Assembly (NCBI RefSeq): GCF_015711645.1
Contig: NZ_JABTEX010000007.1
Location: 62,001-126,000, forward strand
Length of the DNA stretch: 64,000 bases
Reading direction: 5' to 3'
DNA from: Planomonospora sp. ID82291
GTDB taxonomy: Bacteria > Actinomycetota > Actinomycetes > Streptosporangiales > Streptosporangiaceae
The notes below the pieces were generated by a model. It was not told the origin of the DNA and searched no databases. It saw nothing but the letters and a program-made list of their open reading frames with translations. Shown here one piece after another: positions 8,627-17,143 of this stretch. How positions within the stretch are numbered: the first letter of the stretch is position 1; the number at the start of each line of letters is the position of its first letter. Position numbers and translations under genes: made by a program.

Positions 8627-8650
8627 GCCGCCCGACCGGCCGGCTCACGC
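8621..8650. terminator. bidirectional terminator between MOSC and WYL genes
   Basis: Perfect 10-bp arms GCGTGAGCCG (8621-8630) and CGGCTCACGC (8641-8650) around a 10-base loop. Each arm contains the stop codon of one of the two convergent genes. Confidence 0.65.
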
Positions 8651-9796
8651 CTCCTCCGCGTCCGCGACCGCGGCCGACGGCTCCTCCGCGTCCGTTCCCT
8701 CCGCTCCGTCCGGTCCATCGGGTCCCTCCGGCGCGTCCGGTCCGTCCGGTCCATCGGGTCCCTCCGGCGCGTCCGGTCCGTCCGGTCCATCGGGTCCCTC
8801 CGGCGCGTCCGGTCCGTCCGGGGCGCCGGGCACGGCACCGGCCGCCAGCAGCCGCTCCGCCAGCACGCGGCAGCGCCTCCCCAGTTCCGGAGGGTCGATC
8901 ACCTCGAAGGCGTGCCCCAGCAGGAGCACGTGCATGAGCACGAAGTCGAGGCTGCCGCCGCCGCTGAGCACCTCGCACCGGTCCTCCCCCCGCCGCCGCA
9001 CGACCGCCGCCGAGGCCGGGACCTGTGCGCGCACCGTGTCGGCCGGCGCGTGCACCAGGAAGCGCGCCCGGTGCGGGTAGACCCGGCTCGCCACGCCCTC
9101 CTGCACGTACGCCGCCGCGTCGGGCGCCGCACGCGGGCGGAAGCGCCAGGTCCGCGCGGACACGTCGGTCATCCGGTCGACGCGGAAGCTGCGCCAGCCG
9201 TCGCGGTCGAGGTCGTAGGCCAGCAGGTACCAGCGCCGGTCGGAGGCGACCAGCCGATAGGGCTCGACCCTCCGCCGCCGCACCCCGCTCCCGGACCGGT
9301 AGCCGAAGCCGGCCTCGACCCCGTCGCGGCAGGCCCCGGCCAGCGTCATGAGCACCTGGGGGTCGACCGGCGTACGGCCTCCGCCGAAGGACTCCACCGC
9401 GCCGGAGAGCGCGCGCACCTCGTCCCGCAGCCGGGCGGGCAGCATCCGGTCGAGCTTGGTCAGCGCCCGGAGCGCGGCGTCCCCGGTGCCGGTGACCGCG
9501 TCACCCGCGCCGACGAGCAGCGCGACCACGGTGGCGATCGCCTCCTGGTCGTCGAGGAGCAGCGGCGGCAGGTCCTGCCCCGCGCCCAGCCGGTAGCCGC
9601 CGCCGACCCCCTGCCCGGCCTGCACCCGGTAACCGAGCGCGCGCAGCCGCTCGACGTCGCGCCGCACCGTGCGCGGCGTGACCCCGAGCCGGTCGGCGAG
9701 CTCGGGCCCGGTCCAGACCCGCCGCCGCTGCAGCAGCCCCAGCAGGGTGAGCACCCGCTCCGTCGTCCCGCGCCCGTCTCCGCTCACCGCGTCCAT
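8645..9796 (-). CDS. HTH/WYL domain transcriptional regulator with Gly-Pro-Asp repeat tail
   Basis: 383 residues from ATG 9796. The N-terminal DeoR-like HTH (GPELADRLGVTPRTVRRDVERL, about 30-55) precedes a helical linker and a WYL domain (about 165-240, with RRVEPYRLVASDRRWYLLAYD and FRVDRM), then a WCX-type C-terminal region. The last 65 residues are a low-complexity tail of 12-residue repeats, DAPEGPDGPDGP, encoded by three exact 36-bp units. Such tails are not usual in the family. The gene is divergent from DinB and VOC genes, an arrangement common in actinomycetes, and probably controls them. Confidence 0.88.
   Translation of the reverse strand: MDAVSGDGRGTTERVLTLLGLLQRRRVWTGPELADRLGVTPRTVRRDVERLRALGYRVQAGQGVGGGYRLGAGQDLPPLLLDDQEAIATVVALLVGAGDAVTGTGDAALRALTKLDRMLPARLRDEVRALSGAVESFGGGRTPVDPQVLMTLAGACRDGVEAGFGYRSGSGVRRRRVEPYRLVASDRRWYLLAYDLDRDGWRSFRVDRMTDVSARTWRFRPRAAPDAAAYVQEGVASRVYPHRARFLVHAPADTVRAQVPASAAVVRRRGEDRCEVLSGGGSLDFVLMHVLLLGHAFEVIDPPELGRRCRVLAERLLAAGAVPGAPDGPDAPEGPDGPDGPDAPEGPDGPDGPDAPEGPDGPDGAEGTDAEEPSAAVADAEEA
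8709..8816 (+). repeat. three 36-bp tandem repeats in the WYL gene
   Basis: Three units (8709-8744, 8745-8780, 8781-8816) encode DAPEGPDGPDGP in the opposite strand. Partial copies flank them. Copy number is likely to vary between strains. Confidence 0.85.
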
Positions 9797-9818
9797 GCCG
9801 TCCACCCTGCCAGAGATA

Positions 9819-9837
9819 GCGGACCGATCCTGTCCGC
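9819..9837. promoter_or_regulatory. operator between WYL and DinB genes
   Basis: Inverted repeat GCGGAC-N7-GTCCGC in the 63-bp divergent gap. GGACAG/CTGTCC-like half-sites are typical in front of WYL-DinB pairs. Binding by the adjacent WYL protein is inferred. Confidence 0.5.
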
Positions 9838-9859
9838 CAGGGGTGGCAGGGTGGGCGGC

Positions 9860-10447
9860 ATGACCACAGACGCATTCGACTGGAACCGGACGCTGCGCGA
9901 GCAGTTGGAGTTCTCCTGGGAGCACGGTCTCCGTCCCCGCCTCGACGGCCTCACCGACGACGAGTACTTCTGGTCGCCGGTGCCGGACAGCTGGAGCGTG
10001 CGGCCGCGCGGCACCTCGACGGCGCCCGTGCAGGTCGGCGCCGGGGACTTCACCATCGACTACGCCTTCCCCGAGCCGGTCCCCGCGCCCTTCACCACGA
10101 TCGCCTGGCGACTCGGCCACGTCATCGTCGGCGTGCTCGCCGCACGCAACGCGGCGCACTTCGGCGCACCGGCGGCGTCGTACGAGACCTGGGAGTACGC
10201 CGGCGGCGCGACCGCCGCGCTCGGCCAGTTGGAGGCGCAGCTCGACCTCTGGCTGACCGGGGTGCGCGGTCTCGGCGAGGCCGGGCTCCGGGTCCCGGTC
10301 GGGGAGAAGGAGCCCTACCCCGACGCGCCCATGGCCGATCTGGTACTGCACGTCCACCGCGAGCTGATCCACCACCTGTCCGAGGTCTGCCTGCTGCGCG
10401 ACCTCTACCTGCACACCGAACTCGCCGCGAGCGGAGCCACCCGATGA
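9860..10447 (+). CDS. DinB-superfamily protein
   Basis: 195 residues. A four-helix DinB/MDMPI fold is suggested by WNRTLREQLEFSWEHGLRPRL at the start, PDSWSVRP, IAWRLGHVIVGVLAARN and HREL-IHHLSEVCLLRDLY near the C-terminus. The His residues in those three places are the usual metal ligands. Many family members are thiol-dependent (bacillithiol or mycothiol) transferases, but the substrate is unknown. Its stop overlaps the start of the VOC gene (ATGA), so the two are translationally coupled. Confidence 0.85.
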   Translation: MTTDAFDWNRTLREQLEFSWEHGLRPRLDGLTDDEYFWSPVPDSWSVRPRGTSTAPVQVGAGDFTIDYAFPEPVPAPFTTIAWRLGHVIVGVLAARNAAHFGAPAASYETWEYAGGATAALGQLEAQLDLWLTGVRGLGEAGLRVPVGEKEPYPDAPMADLVLHVHRELIHHLSEVCLLRDLYLHTELAASGATR

Positions 10448-10905
10448 GCCACCACGTCCAGATCACCTTCGACGCCCACGATCCGCGGGCGCTGTCGTCC
10501 TTCTGGCGCGACGCGCTGGGCTACGTCCACCCCGGCCCGCCGGGGGTCGAGCTGCCCGCGGGCGCCGACCCGCTGGCCGCGTGGGACGACGTCCTCGCGC
10601 GGGCCGGCGTGCCGGAGGAGCGGCGCAACACGGCGTCGGCCATCGAGGACCCGGACGGGAACGGCCCGCGGCTGTTCTTCCAGCGGGTCCCGGAGGACAA
10701 GGTCGCCAAGAACCGCGTCCACCTCGACGTCCGCGCGGCTCCCGGGCTGCAGGGAGACGAGCGGATGGCGGCGCTGGAGGCCGAGTGCGACCGGCTCGTC
10801 GCGCTGGGGGCGGCACGGGTGCGCCGCCATGAGCCCGCTCCCCCGATGAGCGCCGGCTTCATCGTGATGACCGATCCCGAGGGCAACGAGTTCTGCCTGG
10901 ACTGA
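10444..10905 (+). CDS. VOC family (glyoxalase-like) protein
   Basis: 153 residues starting in the ATGA overlap with the DinB gene. It begins HHVQITFDAHDPRALSSFWRDALGY, the usual first beta-alpha-beta of a VOC module. The second module has RVHLDVRA and ends IVMTDPEGNEFCLD, the family signature with a metal-ligand Glu. Most relatives are glyoxalase/bleomycin-resistance-like proteins of unknown substrate. Cotranscription with DinB suggests joint control by the WYL protein. Confidence 0.88.
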   Translation: MSHHVQITFDAHDPRALSSFWRDALGYVHPGPPGVELPAGADPLAAWDDVLARAGVPEERRNTASAIEDPDGNGPRLFFQRVPEDKVAKNRVHLDVRAAPGLQGDERMAALEAECDRLVALGAARVRRHEPAPPMSAGFIVMTDPEGNEFCLD

Positions 10906-10954
10906 TGCGGCCGGGCCGGGCGCGGACGGTGTCCGGGGCGGCTCCGGCGGACGT

Positions 10955-12685
10955 TCACGCCGCGGCGGCCTCCGCCTCCGCGCCCGGAACGGCACCCGCG
11001 CCCGGAACGGCGTCCCCGCCCGCATCCGTGCCCGGAACGGCGCCCGTGCCCGCGCCCGTGCCCGGAACGGCGTCCCCGCTCACCACCGCACCCGCACCCC
11101 CCGCCAGCACCACCCGATTGCGCCCCGCCCGCTTGGCCGCGTACAACGCCTCATCCGCCGCATGCAACACCTCCCCCGCATCCATCCCCGAACACCACCC
11201 CGCCACCCCCGCACTGAACGACACCGACAACGTATGACCCCCCGCCGGCACCCGACCCGCCGCCACCCACACCCGAATCGCCTCCACCCGCTCCACCGCC
11301 TGCTCCCCCGACGCCCCCGGAAACACGATCACGAACTCCTCCCCCCCGTACCGCGCCACCACATCCCCCGCCCGCACCCGCCCCCCCACCAACTTCGCGA
11401 ACCGCATCAACACCTGATCACCCGCACCATGACCATAACGATCATTGATCTGCTTGAAATGATCGATGTCCAGCAACGCCACACTCAACGACCCCCCCGA
11501 CACCCCCGCCGCCCGCATCTCCCGCCCCAGCGCCTCCATCAGAAACCGCCGGTTGTGCAACCCCGTCAACGCATCCCGCACCGCCTGCTCGGCCAGATCC
11601 GCCCGCAACGCCTCGATCGTCGCCACCTGCTCCTGCAACCGCGCATTCGCCTCCCGCAACGCCCACCGCTGCGCGTTCAACGCCGTCACATCCCGCCCCA
11701 CGAACGCCCACCCCACCCGCTCCCCCCGCGAATCCACCAACGCACTGACCCGCACATTCAGATCCACCCCACGACCCCGCGCATCCACCACGCTGTGGTC
11801 GGTCTCCACGCCGTCGCCGACCCGCATCACGCCGAAGACGTCGACGGCGGAGACTCCGGCGACGCGGGCGGGCAGGTCGGGGGCGAGCCGGCGGAGCACG
11901 CGGTCGGCCGCCGGGTTGAGGTCGAGGATCCGGCCGGCGAGGTCGACCGTCATGACCATGTCGCTGATCATGTCGAAGACGTGGGTGCGCTCCACGGCGA
12001 CGAGCTCGTGCAGGGAGCGGCGCACCAGCGACCAGTAGACCACCACCGTGGTGACGCAGAACCCGACCGGGGTCAGGTAGTCGACGCGGATGACGCCGAA
12101 CGTGCTCACCACGTTGACCAGGGCGGGAGGGACGGTGCCCAGCAGGGTGGAGCCGTACAGGCCCCGCTGGAAGCGTGGACCGCGCAGCCAGGCGCCGAGC
12201 AGGCGGACGATGCCGGCGGCGATCAGGGTGTAGCTGTAGGCGGTGTGCGCCCAGAACAGCGGGCCGACGTTCGCCCCGCGGTTGCCCCACAGGCCGGCCG
12301 GGTCCATGACGGTGATGAACCCGTGGTGCCAGGGGTTGGTCAGGAGCGCGGCGAGGACGAGCGCGGGTTCGGCCGACAGCCACAGGGCCGTACGGCGCGA
12401 CAGCCGCCAGGCGCGGTCGACCACGGCCAGCGACAGGCAGTGGAGACCCGCCGGCATGGCGCAGACGGCGGTGAACTTGACGACCAGCAGCGGGTGCAGA
12501 GCGGTGAGGCCCTCGTTGAGCATCAGGAGGCCGTCCGTCATGGACCACACGCCGATGCCGCCCGCGACGACCGCCAGGGTGCCCACCGCGGGCGTCACGC
12601 GCCGCCGCCGCCAGCCGACCGCCGCGACGACGAACGCCACCACCGCCGACAGCATGAAGAGCAGGGCCAGGAGCGGCTCCCCCAT
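10955..12685 (-). CDS. membrane-bound diguanylate cyclase (PAS-GGDEF)
   Basis: 576 residues from ATG 12685 (GAGGAGG 8 bases upstream; GTG 12691 is an alternative). About seven N-terminal membrane segments of the 7TM histidine-kinase-sensor type (to about residue 215) are followed by a PAS-like segment and a GGDEF domain with the catalytic YGGEEF, DIDHFKQINDRYGH and DEALYAAKRAGRN. The tail is a low-complexity VPGTGAG repeat. From the PAS segment to the tail it is identical, in DNA as well as protein, to a paralogue at 26.6-28.7 kb. That portion uses G-ending codons unlike the rest of the gene. It should make c-di-GMP at the membrane. Confidence 0.9.
   Translation of the reverse strand: MGEPLLALLFMLSAVVAFVVAAVGWRRRRVTPAVGTLAVVAGGIGVWSMTDGLLMLNEGLTALHPLLVVKFTAVCAMPAGLHCLSLAVVDRAWRLSRRTALWLSAEPALVLAALLTNPWHHGFITVMDPAGLWGNRGANVGPLFWAHTAYSYTLIAAGIVRLLGAWLRGPRFQRGLYGSTLLGTVPPALVNVVSTFGVIRVDYLTPVGFCVTTVVVYWSLVRRSLHELVAVERTHVFDMISDMVMTVDLAGRILDLNPAADRVLRRLAPDLPARVAGVSAVDVFGVMRVGDGVETDHSVVDARGRGVDLNVRVSALVDSRGERVGWAFVGRDVTALNAQRWALREANARLQEQVATIEALRADLAEQAVRDALTGLHNRRFLMEALGREMRAAGVSGGSLSVALLDIDHFKQINDRYGHGAGDQVLMRFAKLVGGRVRAGDVVARYGGEEFVIVFPGASGEQAVERVEAIRVWVAAGRVPAGGHTLSVSFSAGVAGWCSGMDAGEVLHAADEALYAAKRAGRNRVVLAGGAGAVVSGDAVPGTGAGTGAVPGTDAGGDAVPGAGAVPGAEAEAAAA
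11041..11791 (-). repeat. about 750-bp inverted repeat, copy 1 (GGDEF cassette)
   Basis: This matches the other strand of 27648-28398 over the PAS end, the GGDEF domain and the start of the repeat tail. Segments I compared base by base are identical. The coding strand is rich in GGG, GTG, GCG and TTG codons, while the flanking gene parts prefer C-ending codons. Confidence 0.85.
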
Positions 12686-12898
12686 CTCCACTGCCTCCTC
12701 TCGCCGCCGCGCCTACCGGAAACGCGAACTCCCATCGGCACATTCGCGTCTCGACATGAGGGATTGACGGCATGACGGTGGACGCACCGTGTGCGAGCGG
12801 GCACGGAACGTGCGGACGGACACGGAGCACGCGGACGGGCGCGGAAGGTGCGGACGGGCGGGAGCGTGAGCCGGAGCCGACTCGCCGCTTTTGCTGTA

Positions 12899-12918
12899 AT
12901 GGCAAATTCATTTGCCAT
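12899..12918. promoter_or_regulatory. perfect palindrome upstream of TrxR-like gene
   Basis: ATGGCAAAT-TC-ATTTGCCAT, 20 bp, in an AT-rich spot 47 bp before the downstream start codon. A related palindrome (TTTTGCC-N5-GGCAAAA) precedes a methyltransferase gene at 44.1 kb. A shared repressor is inferred. Confidence 0.6.
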
Positions 12919-12965
12919 GTCGCGGTGCCGGGACGGATGCTCTCCGGTGAACGGAGGTGCTTCCC

Positions 12966-14021
12966 ATGAGTGAGAGAACAGGGCAGGGCAGGGCCGCCGC
13001 CCTCGGCGGGCGGCGTTACGAGGTCGTGGTGGTGGGCGGCGGGGCCGCCGGGCTGAGCGGGGCGCTGACCCTGGCCAGGGCCCGTCGGTCGGTGCTGGTG
13101 ATCGACTCGGGCAGCCCGCGCAACGCCCCGGCGGAGGGCGTCCACACCTATCTGGGGCATGAGGGTCTGCCGCCCGCGGAGTTGCTGGCCACCGGTCGCC
13201 GGGAGGTGACCGGTTACGGCGGCGAGATCGTCGAGGGCGTCGCCGTGTCCGCCGAACGCCTGGCGGACGGGGACTTCCGGGTCGTGCTGGAGGACGGGTC
13301 CTCGGTCGAGGCCGCCCGACTGCTGGTGACCACCGGCCTGGTCGACGAATTGCCGGACGTGCCCGGCCTGGCCGAGCGGTGGGGACGCGAGGTGCTGCAC
13401 TGCCCGTACTGCCACGGCTGGGAGGTGCGCGACCAGGCGGTCGGCGTCGTGGCCACCGGGCCGCTCGCGGTCCACCAGGCACTGATGTGGCGGCAGTGGA
13501 GCGGGGAGGTGACCCTGTTCCGGCACACCGCGTCCCGGTTCACCGCCGAGGAGTACGAGCAGCTGGCCGCCCGCGACGTCACCGTGGTGGACGGGAAGGT
13601 GACCGGACTGGAGGTGACCGGTGACCGGCTCACCGGCGTGACCCTGGCCGACGGCCGGACGGTCCCGTGCCGGGCGGTGGTGACCGCCGCCCGGCTGACC
13701 GCCCGCGGCGGCGTCCTGGCGGGCCTGGGCCTCGAACCCGTCGACGCGGAGATGGCCGGGCACGTGATCGGCAGCCGCATCGACGCCGACCCGGCCGGGG
13801 CGACGGGGGTGCCCGGGGTGTGGGCGGCCGGCAACGTCACCTCCCTGACCGACACCGTCATCGCCGCCGCCGCGGCGGGCGTGCGGGCCGGGGCGGCGAT
13901 CAACGCGGACCTGACCGCCGAGGCCACCCGCCGGGCCGTCGCCGCGCGTCGCGCCTCCTCCGCGGCGGCGGAGCACGAGGTCGCCGAGCGTGCGCCGGGC
14001 GACCTCCGGCACGGCCGGTGA
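12966..14021 (+). CDS. thioredoxin-reductase-like NAD(P)/FAD oxidoreductase
   Basis: 351 residues from ATG 12966, preceded by GGAGGTG. FAD-binding VVVGGGAAGLSGALTLA lies at the N-terminus and the redox-active pair CPYCHG in the centre. The C-terminal FAD motif is VWAAGNVTSLTDTVI. The second nucleotide-binding loop reads VVATGPLAVHQA, lacking the clean GxGxxA/G pattern of NADPH-binding TrxR, so the electron donor is uncertain. Actinobacterial relatives often sit beside an XRE regulator and a methyltransferase. Here no thioredoxin gene is adjacent. The stop codon lies inside a tandem 25/26-bp repeat. Confidence 0.85.
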   Translation: MSERTGQGRAAALGGRRYEVVVVGGGAAGLSGALTLARARRSVLVIDSGSPRNAPAEGVHTYLGHEGLPPAELLATGRREVTGYGGEIVEGVAVSAERLADGDFRVVLEDGSSVEAARLLVTTGLVDELPDVPGLAERWGREVLHCPYCHGWEVRDQAVGVVATGPLAVHQALMWRQWSGEVTLFRHTASRFTAEEYEQLAARDVTVVDGKVTGLEVTGDRLTGVTLADGRTVPCRAVVTAARLTARGGVLAGLGLEPVDAEMAGHVIGSRIDADPAGATGVPGVWAAGNVTSLTDTVIAAAAAGVRAGAAINADLTAEATRRAVAARRASSAAAEHEVAERAPGDLRHGR

Positions 14022-14063
14022 CCCGGTCCGGAGGTTCAGGCCGGTGACCCGGTCCGGAGGTCA
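14013..14063. repeat. tandem 26/25-bp repeat between convergent genes
   Basis: Two copies beginning GGCCGGTGACCCGGTCCGG (14013-14038 and 14039-14063) span the stops of the TrxR-like and nitroreductase-hemerythrin genes. The second copy lacks one T. Confidence 0.8.
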
Positions 14064-14894
14064 GGCTGCGCCGTCGAGGATCGGGATCAGCTGCTCCTCC
14101 TCGTAGTCGAGATGGGCCTCGAGCTCGTCCGCGAGCCGTTCGACCTCGGAGAGCACCGTCTTCGGGTCCGCGCCCTCGCCGGAGAGCACCCGCTGCAGCT
14201 CCTCCAGGAGGTCCGCGATCTTCTGGTGCTCCCGGTCCAGCCGCTCCAGGACGGGGGCGAGCCCGGGATGCTGCGCGGCGAGGGCGGGGAACATCCCGGC
14301 GTCCTCGTGGGTGTGGTGCTGGTGCAGGCCCCGGCAGAGGGTCAGGCAGTTCACCCTGAGCTGGGCGCCCAGTCCGGGACCCGACGCGGCGACCTCCCGG
14401 CGGATCAGGGCGAGTTCCCGCCGGAACGCGTCGTGGATCAGCCGCAGCGCCTCGCCCCAGGACGACGCCTCCGGCGGGCCGCCCGCGACCTGCCGGAGGG
14501 CGACGACGGGGATGACCCGGGTGGTCCTGTCCTGGTAGGCGGCCCACCCGGGGTCGGCCTCGACCGCGCGGGCGAAGGCGCGGTCGCGTTCGTCGCCCTC
14601 CAGGACGACGGCCTCCGCCTCGTAGGTGAAGACGCCGTCCTCGACGGTGACGCGCGGGTCGGCCCGCAGGTTGTGGAACCAGGCCGGGTGCTTCGGCGCG
14701 CCGGCGGCCGAGGCGATGACCAGGACCCGCTCACCGCCGTCGGGCAGGTAGCCGACCGGGGTCGTGCGCCGGACGCCGGACCGCGCCCCGGTGGTGGTCA
14801 GCAGGAGCAGCCGGGCGCCCTCGAAAGGGCCTCCCACCCGCCCGCGGTTGGCGCGGAACTCCTCGATGATCTGCTGGTTGAAGTCGTTCGGCAT
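14061..14894 (-). CDS. F420-dependent nitroreductase (Ddn-like) fused to hemerythrin HHE domain
   Basis: 277 residues from ATG 14894 behind AGGAGAAGAAAG. Residues 1-130 match the DUF385/Ddn split-barrel family that binds deazaflavin F420 (FRANRGRVGG, then LLLLTTTGARSG, then HPAWFHNLRADPRVTVE). Residues about 150-277 form a hemerythrin-like four-helix domain with iron-ligand candidates in GLHQHHTHEDAGMFP, DREHQKIADLLEEL and EAHLDYEEEQLIPIL. The fusion joins an F420H2 reductase to a di-iron O2- or NO-sensing/binding domain. Fusions of this kind occur in some actinomycetes, but their substrate is unknown. Confidence 0.88.
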   Translation of the reverse strand: MPNDFNQQIIEEFRANRGRVGGPFEGARLLLLTTTGARSGVRRTTPVGYLPDGGERVLVIASAAGAPKHPAWFHNLRADPRVTVEDGVFTYEAEAVVLEGDERDRAFARAVEADPGWAAYQDRTTRVIPVVALRQVAGGPPEASSWGEALRLIHDAFRRELALIRREVAASGPGLGAQLRVNCLTLCRGLHQHHTHEDAGMFPALAAQHPGLAPVLERLDREHQKIADLLEELQRVLSGEGADPKTVLSEVERLADELEAHLDYEEEQLIPILDGAA

Positions 14895-15449
14895 TCTCTT
14901 CTTTCTTCTCCTGGAAACAGGGTTCCGCGGGCCGTTCGCGGGCATGGTGAATGGCCGCCCGACGGGCGGGGGAAATCGCATCGCGGGCGGCCTCGGTCGC
15001 GGTGCGGGAAATGCGGAGGACATCGGGGAGACGCGGAGGAAAGCGCCGCCGCGCGGAAAGCAGGTGAGCGCGGGGAGCACCCCGGTCGTCCGCTCTCCGG
15101 AACGCCGACGCCGCACCGGTGGCGGCCGTCGCCGGATCGCCCGCCGGGGATGCCCGCGGACCGTCGGAGGACGGTGGAACGGGCAGGCGGGATCCGCCGT
15201 ACAGCGGGACGTGCGGAGCTGTCGCGCACGGAGCGCGGGAATGAAGGAAAAGGCGGGCCTCTGGCCGGCCGGGCGCTCACGCCTCGGCCGGGTGCCCCAC
15301 TCGCTCTTGGCCCATGGCCGACCCGGCAGTCACAGAGATGACCTTAATGCCGGAAACGCTCAAAGGCAAAGGGGATTTCCTACCCGATAGGGCGCCGCGG
15401 ATTTCGGAATCCCGGGTGGCGTGCCGCGGGGAAACGGTGCCGGAGCGAT
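14895..15449. other. gene-free stretch
   Basis: I see no supported gene in these 555 bp. The left end should hold the promoter for the nitroreductase-hemerythrin gene. The right end (15350-15410) is relatively AT-rich, with CAAAGGCAAAGGGG and CCCGATAGGG, and may be a promoter, but no rightward gene follows. Confidence 0.35.
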
Positions 15450-15471
15450 GCGGGCCGGCCGTACGGCCCGC
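15450..15471 (-). terminator. hairpin after EAL-HDOD gene
   Basis: GCGGGCCG ... CGGCCCGC with a short loop, 5 bp beyond the stop codon of the leftward gene. Confidence 0.55.
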
Positions 15472-15475
15472 CGCT

Positions 15476-16741
15476 TCAGACACTGGTGACGATGTTCATC
15501 GACCAGTCGACGGCCCTGAGGTACGCGTGCGCCAGCTCCTCGCCCTGTGCGCCGCTCTCGGGCAGCAGTCCCGACTCGTAGGCGCGCGCGGTGGTCACCA
15601 CGCTGCCGAGCGGACCGCCCTCCTCGACGATCGCGAACGACACGTCGTGGCTGAGCGCCAGATGGGCGATCAGGTCCTCCGCGGGCACGCCCAGCAGGTC
15701 GGCGATGCCGCTCAGGAGTCCCACCGTGAAGGCCTTGTCGCTGGGCAGGCCCAGCGACCGGGACAGCAGCTGGCACAGCCGGGCCCGCATGAGGACGTGG
15801 GACATGCGCTCGTTGTCGACACCGTTGTCGCCGCCCACGACGTCGCTGAGCAGCATCAGCGTCACCCAGTGCCGCAGGCGCTGGGTGCCCAGGATCACGA
15901 CCGCGTCGTTGATCGACGAGATCTGGCTCCACAGGCCGGTCGCGGCGGAGTTCGCCGCGCGCAGGATGCGGTAGGACAGGGCCGGGTCGGAAGTGATGAT
16001 CTCCGAGATCTCGTCGATGTCGGTGTCCTCGTCGGCGAGCTTGCTGATCAGCTCCAGGTGGCGCAGCCGGCTGGGCTCCAGCGTGTCGAGGGACAACACC
16101 CGGGGCCGGCCCAGCAGGTAGCCCTGGAAGAGCTCGAACCCGAGCTCGCGCGCGAACTCCAGGTCCTCCTCGGTCTCCAGCCGCTCGGCCACCAGGCTCA
16201 CGCTCTCGTGGGCGCGGCAGACCGCGATGCGCTCGCGCAGCAGGTCCGGGTCGATCCCGGCGACCTCCAGCTTGACGTAGGAGGCCACCTCCAGCAGGCG
16301 TTCGTGGTCGTTGCCGAGCACGAAGTCGTCCAGGGCGATGGCGAAGCCCTGCGCCGCCAGCCTGCGCACGCCCTCGATCACCTCGTCGTCGATCTGGACG
16401 GTCTCCAGCACCTCCAGCACGACGGATCCCGCGTCGAACGGCAGGGGCAGCTCGCCCACGAGGAACTCGCGGGTGAGGTTGATGAAGCACAGGTTCGGCC
16501 CCGCCAGCCGCTCCAGTCCGAACTCGCTGAACGCATTGACGATCACCTGGCTGGTCGCCTCGGCGCCGCGCGCGGTCGCTCCCTTGGCCTGCGAGTGGGA
16601 GCGGAACAGAAGCTCGTACGCCACCAGCGCGCCGTCCCCGTCGTGGATCGGCTGGCGTCCGATGTGGATGCGGTGCCAGCCGCTGTCGACCGGCACGTCG
16701 GCGAGATGCATGTGATTCTCATCGTCGGGCCAGGGCTGCAT
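15476..16741 (-). CDS. EAL-HDOD signalling protein (YuxH/CdgJ type)
   Basis: 421 residues. The N-terminal EAL-like domain (about 20-215) starts HIGRQPIHDGDGALVAYELLFRS. The signature Glu is kept as YELLF and a LDDFV motif is present, but the set of catalytic residues looks incomplete, so phosphodiesterase activity is doubtful. The C-terminal HDOD domain (about 215-400) has ISKLADEDTDIDEISEII, DPALSYRILRAANSA and VGLLSGIADLLGVP. EAL-HDOD proteins such as Vibrio CdgJ regulate motility. A role in chemotaxis or c-di-GMP signalling here is inferred from the neighbours. The gene is divergent from a sensor kinase. Confidence 0.88.
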   Translation of the reverse strand: MQPWPDDENHMHLADVPVDSGWHRIHIGRQPIHDGDGALVAYELLFRSHSQAKGATARGAEATSQVIVNAFSEFGLERLAGPNLCFINLTREFLVGELPLPFDAGSVVLEVLETVQIDDEVIEGVRRLAAQGFAIALDDFVLGNDHERLLEVASYVKLEVAGIDPDLLRERIAVCRAHESVSLVAERLETEEDLEFARELGFELFQGYLLGRPRVLSLDTLEPSRLRHLELISKLADEDTDIDEISEIITSDPALSYRILRAANSAATGLWSQISSINDAVVILGTQRLRHWVTLMLLSDVVGGDNGVDNERMSHVLMRARLCQLLSRSLGLPSDKAFTVGLLSGIADLLGVPAEDLIAHLALSHDVSFAIVEEGGPLGSVVTTARAYESGLLPESGAQGEELAHAYLRAVDWSMNIVTSV

Positions 16742-16898
16742 GTGAGGAATCTCCGCCGGAAATAGAGTCCGGAAGTAGCGTACGGCCTGCGGATCGACGG
16801 TTCCGTGGATTGGCGGTTCCCCGGACCGGCGGTTCCGGGGAACCGCCCGGCTGGAGGACGGCGTCGGCCGGGCACCCGGTCGGCCGCGGCGGCTCCTC

Positions 16899-17060
16899 CG
16901 CCGATCCGTTCCCGTCCCGGTCCGGGATCGCTCCCGGACCGCTCCCGATCCGTTCCCGGTCCGCTCCCGTCCCGGCCCGGGATCGCTCCCGATCCGCTCC
17001 CGGACCGCTCCCGATCCGGTCCGGGATCGCTCCCGGTCCGCTCCCGGACCGCTCCTGTTC
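16899..17060. repeat. degenerate GCTCCCGGACCG-type repeat tract
   Basis: A polypyrimidine-skewed tract built from alternating CTCCCGATCCG and CTCCCGGACCG units fills the 400-bp gap between the EAL-HDOD gene and the sensor kinase. Read through, it encodes a Pro/Arg/Ser-rich chance peptide. No gene is supported here. Confidence 0.6.
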
Positions 17061-17143
17061 CTCTCCGTCCCGTTTCCGTCCCCGGCGGCACTCCCGCCCG
17101 GGCCGTCCCGTTACCGCCGCCCGCTGCGGGGGACGAGACCTCT

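Noticed and set aside
15357-15395. FliA/WhiG-type promoter (CAAAGG...CCCGATAGG)
   Set aside because: The spacing does not fit the TAAA-N15-GCCGATAA pattern, and no rightward gene follows.
16805-17143. N-terminal 113-residue extension of the MASE1 kinase
   Set aside because: It only translates the degenerate CTCCCGGACCG repeat tract. GTG 17144 before the membrane domain is more credible.
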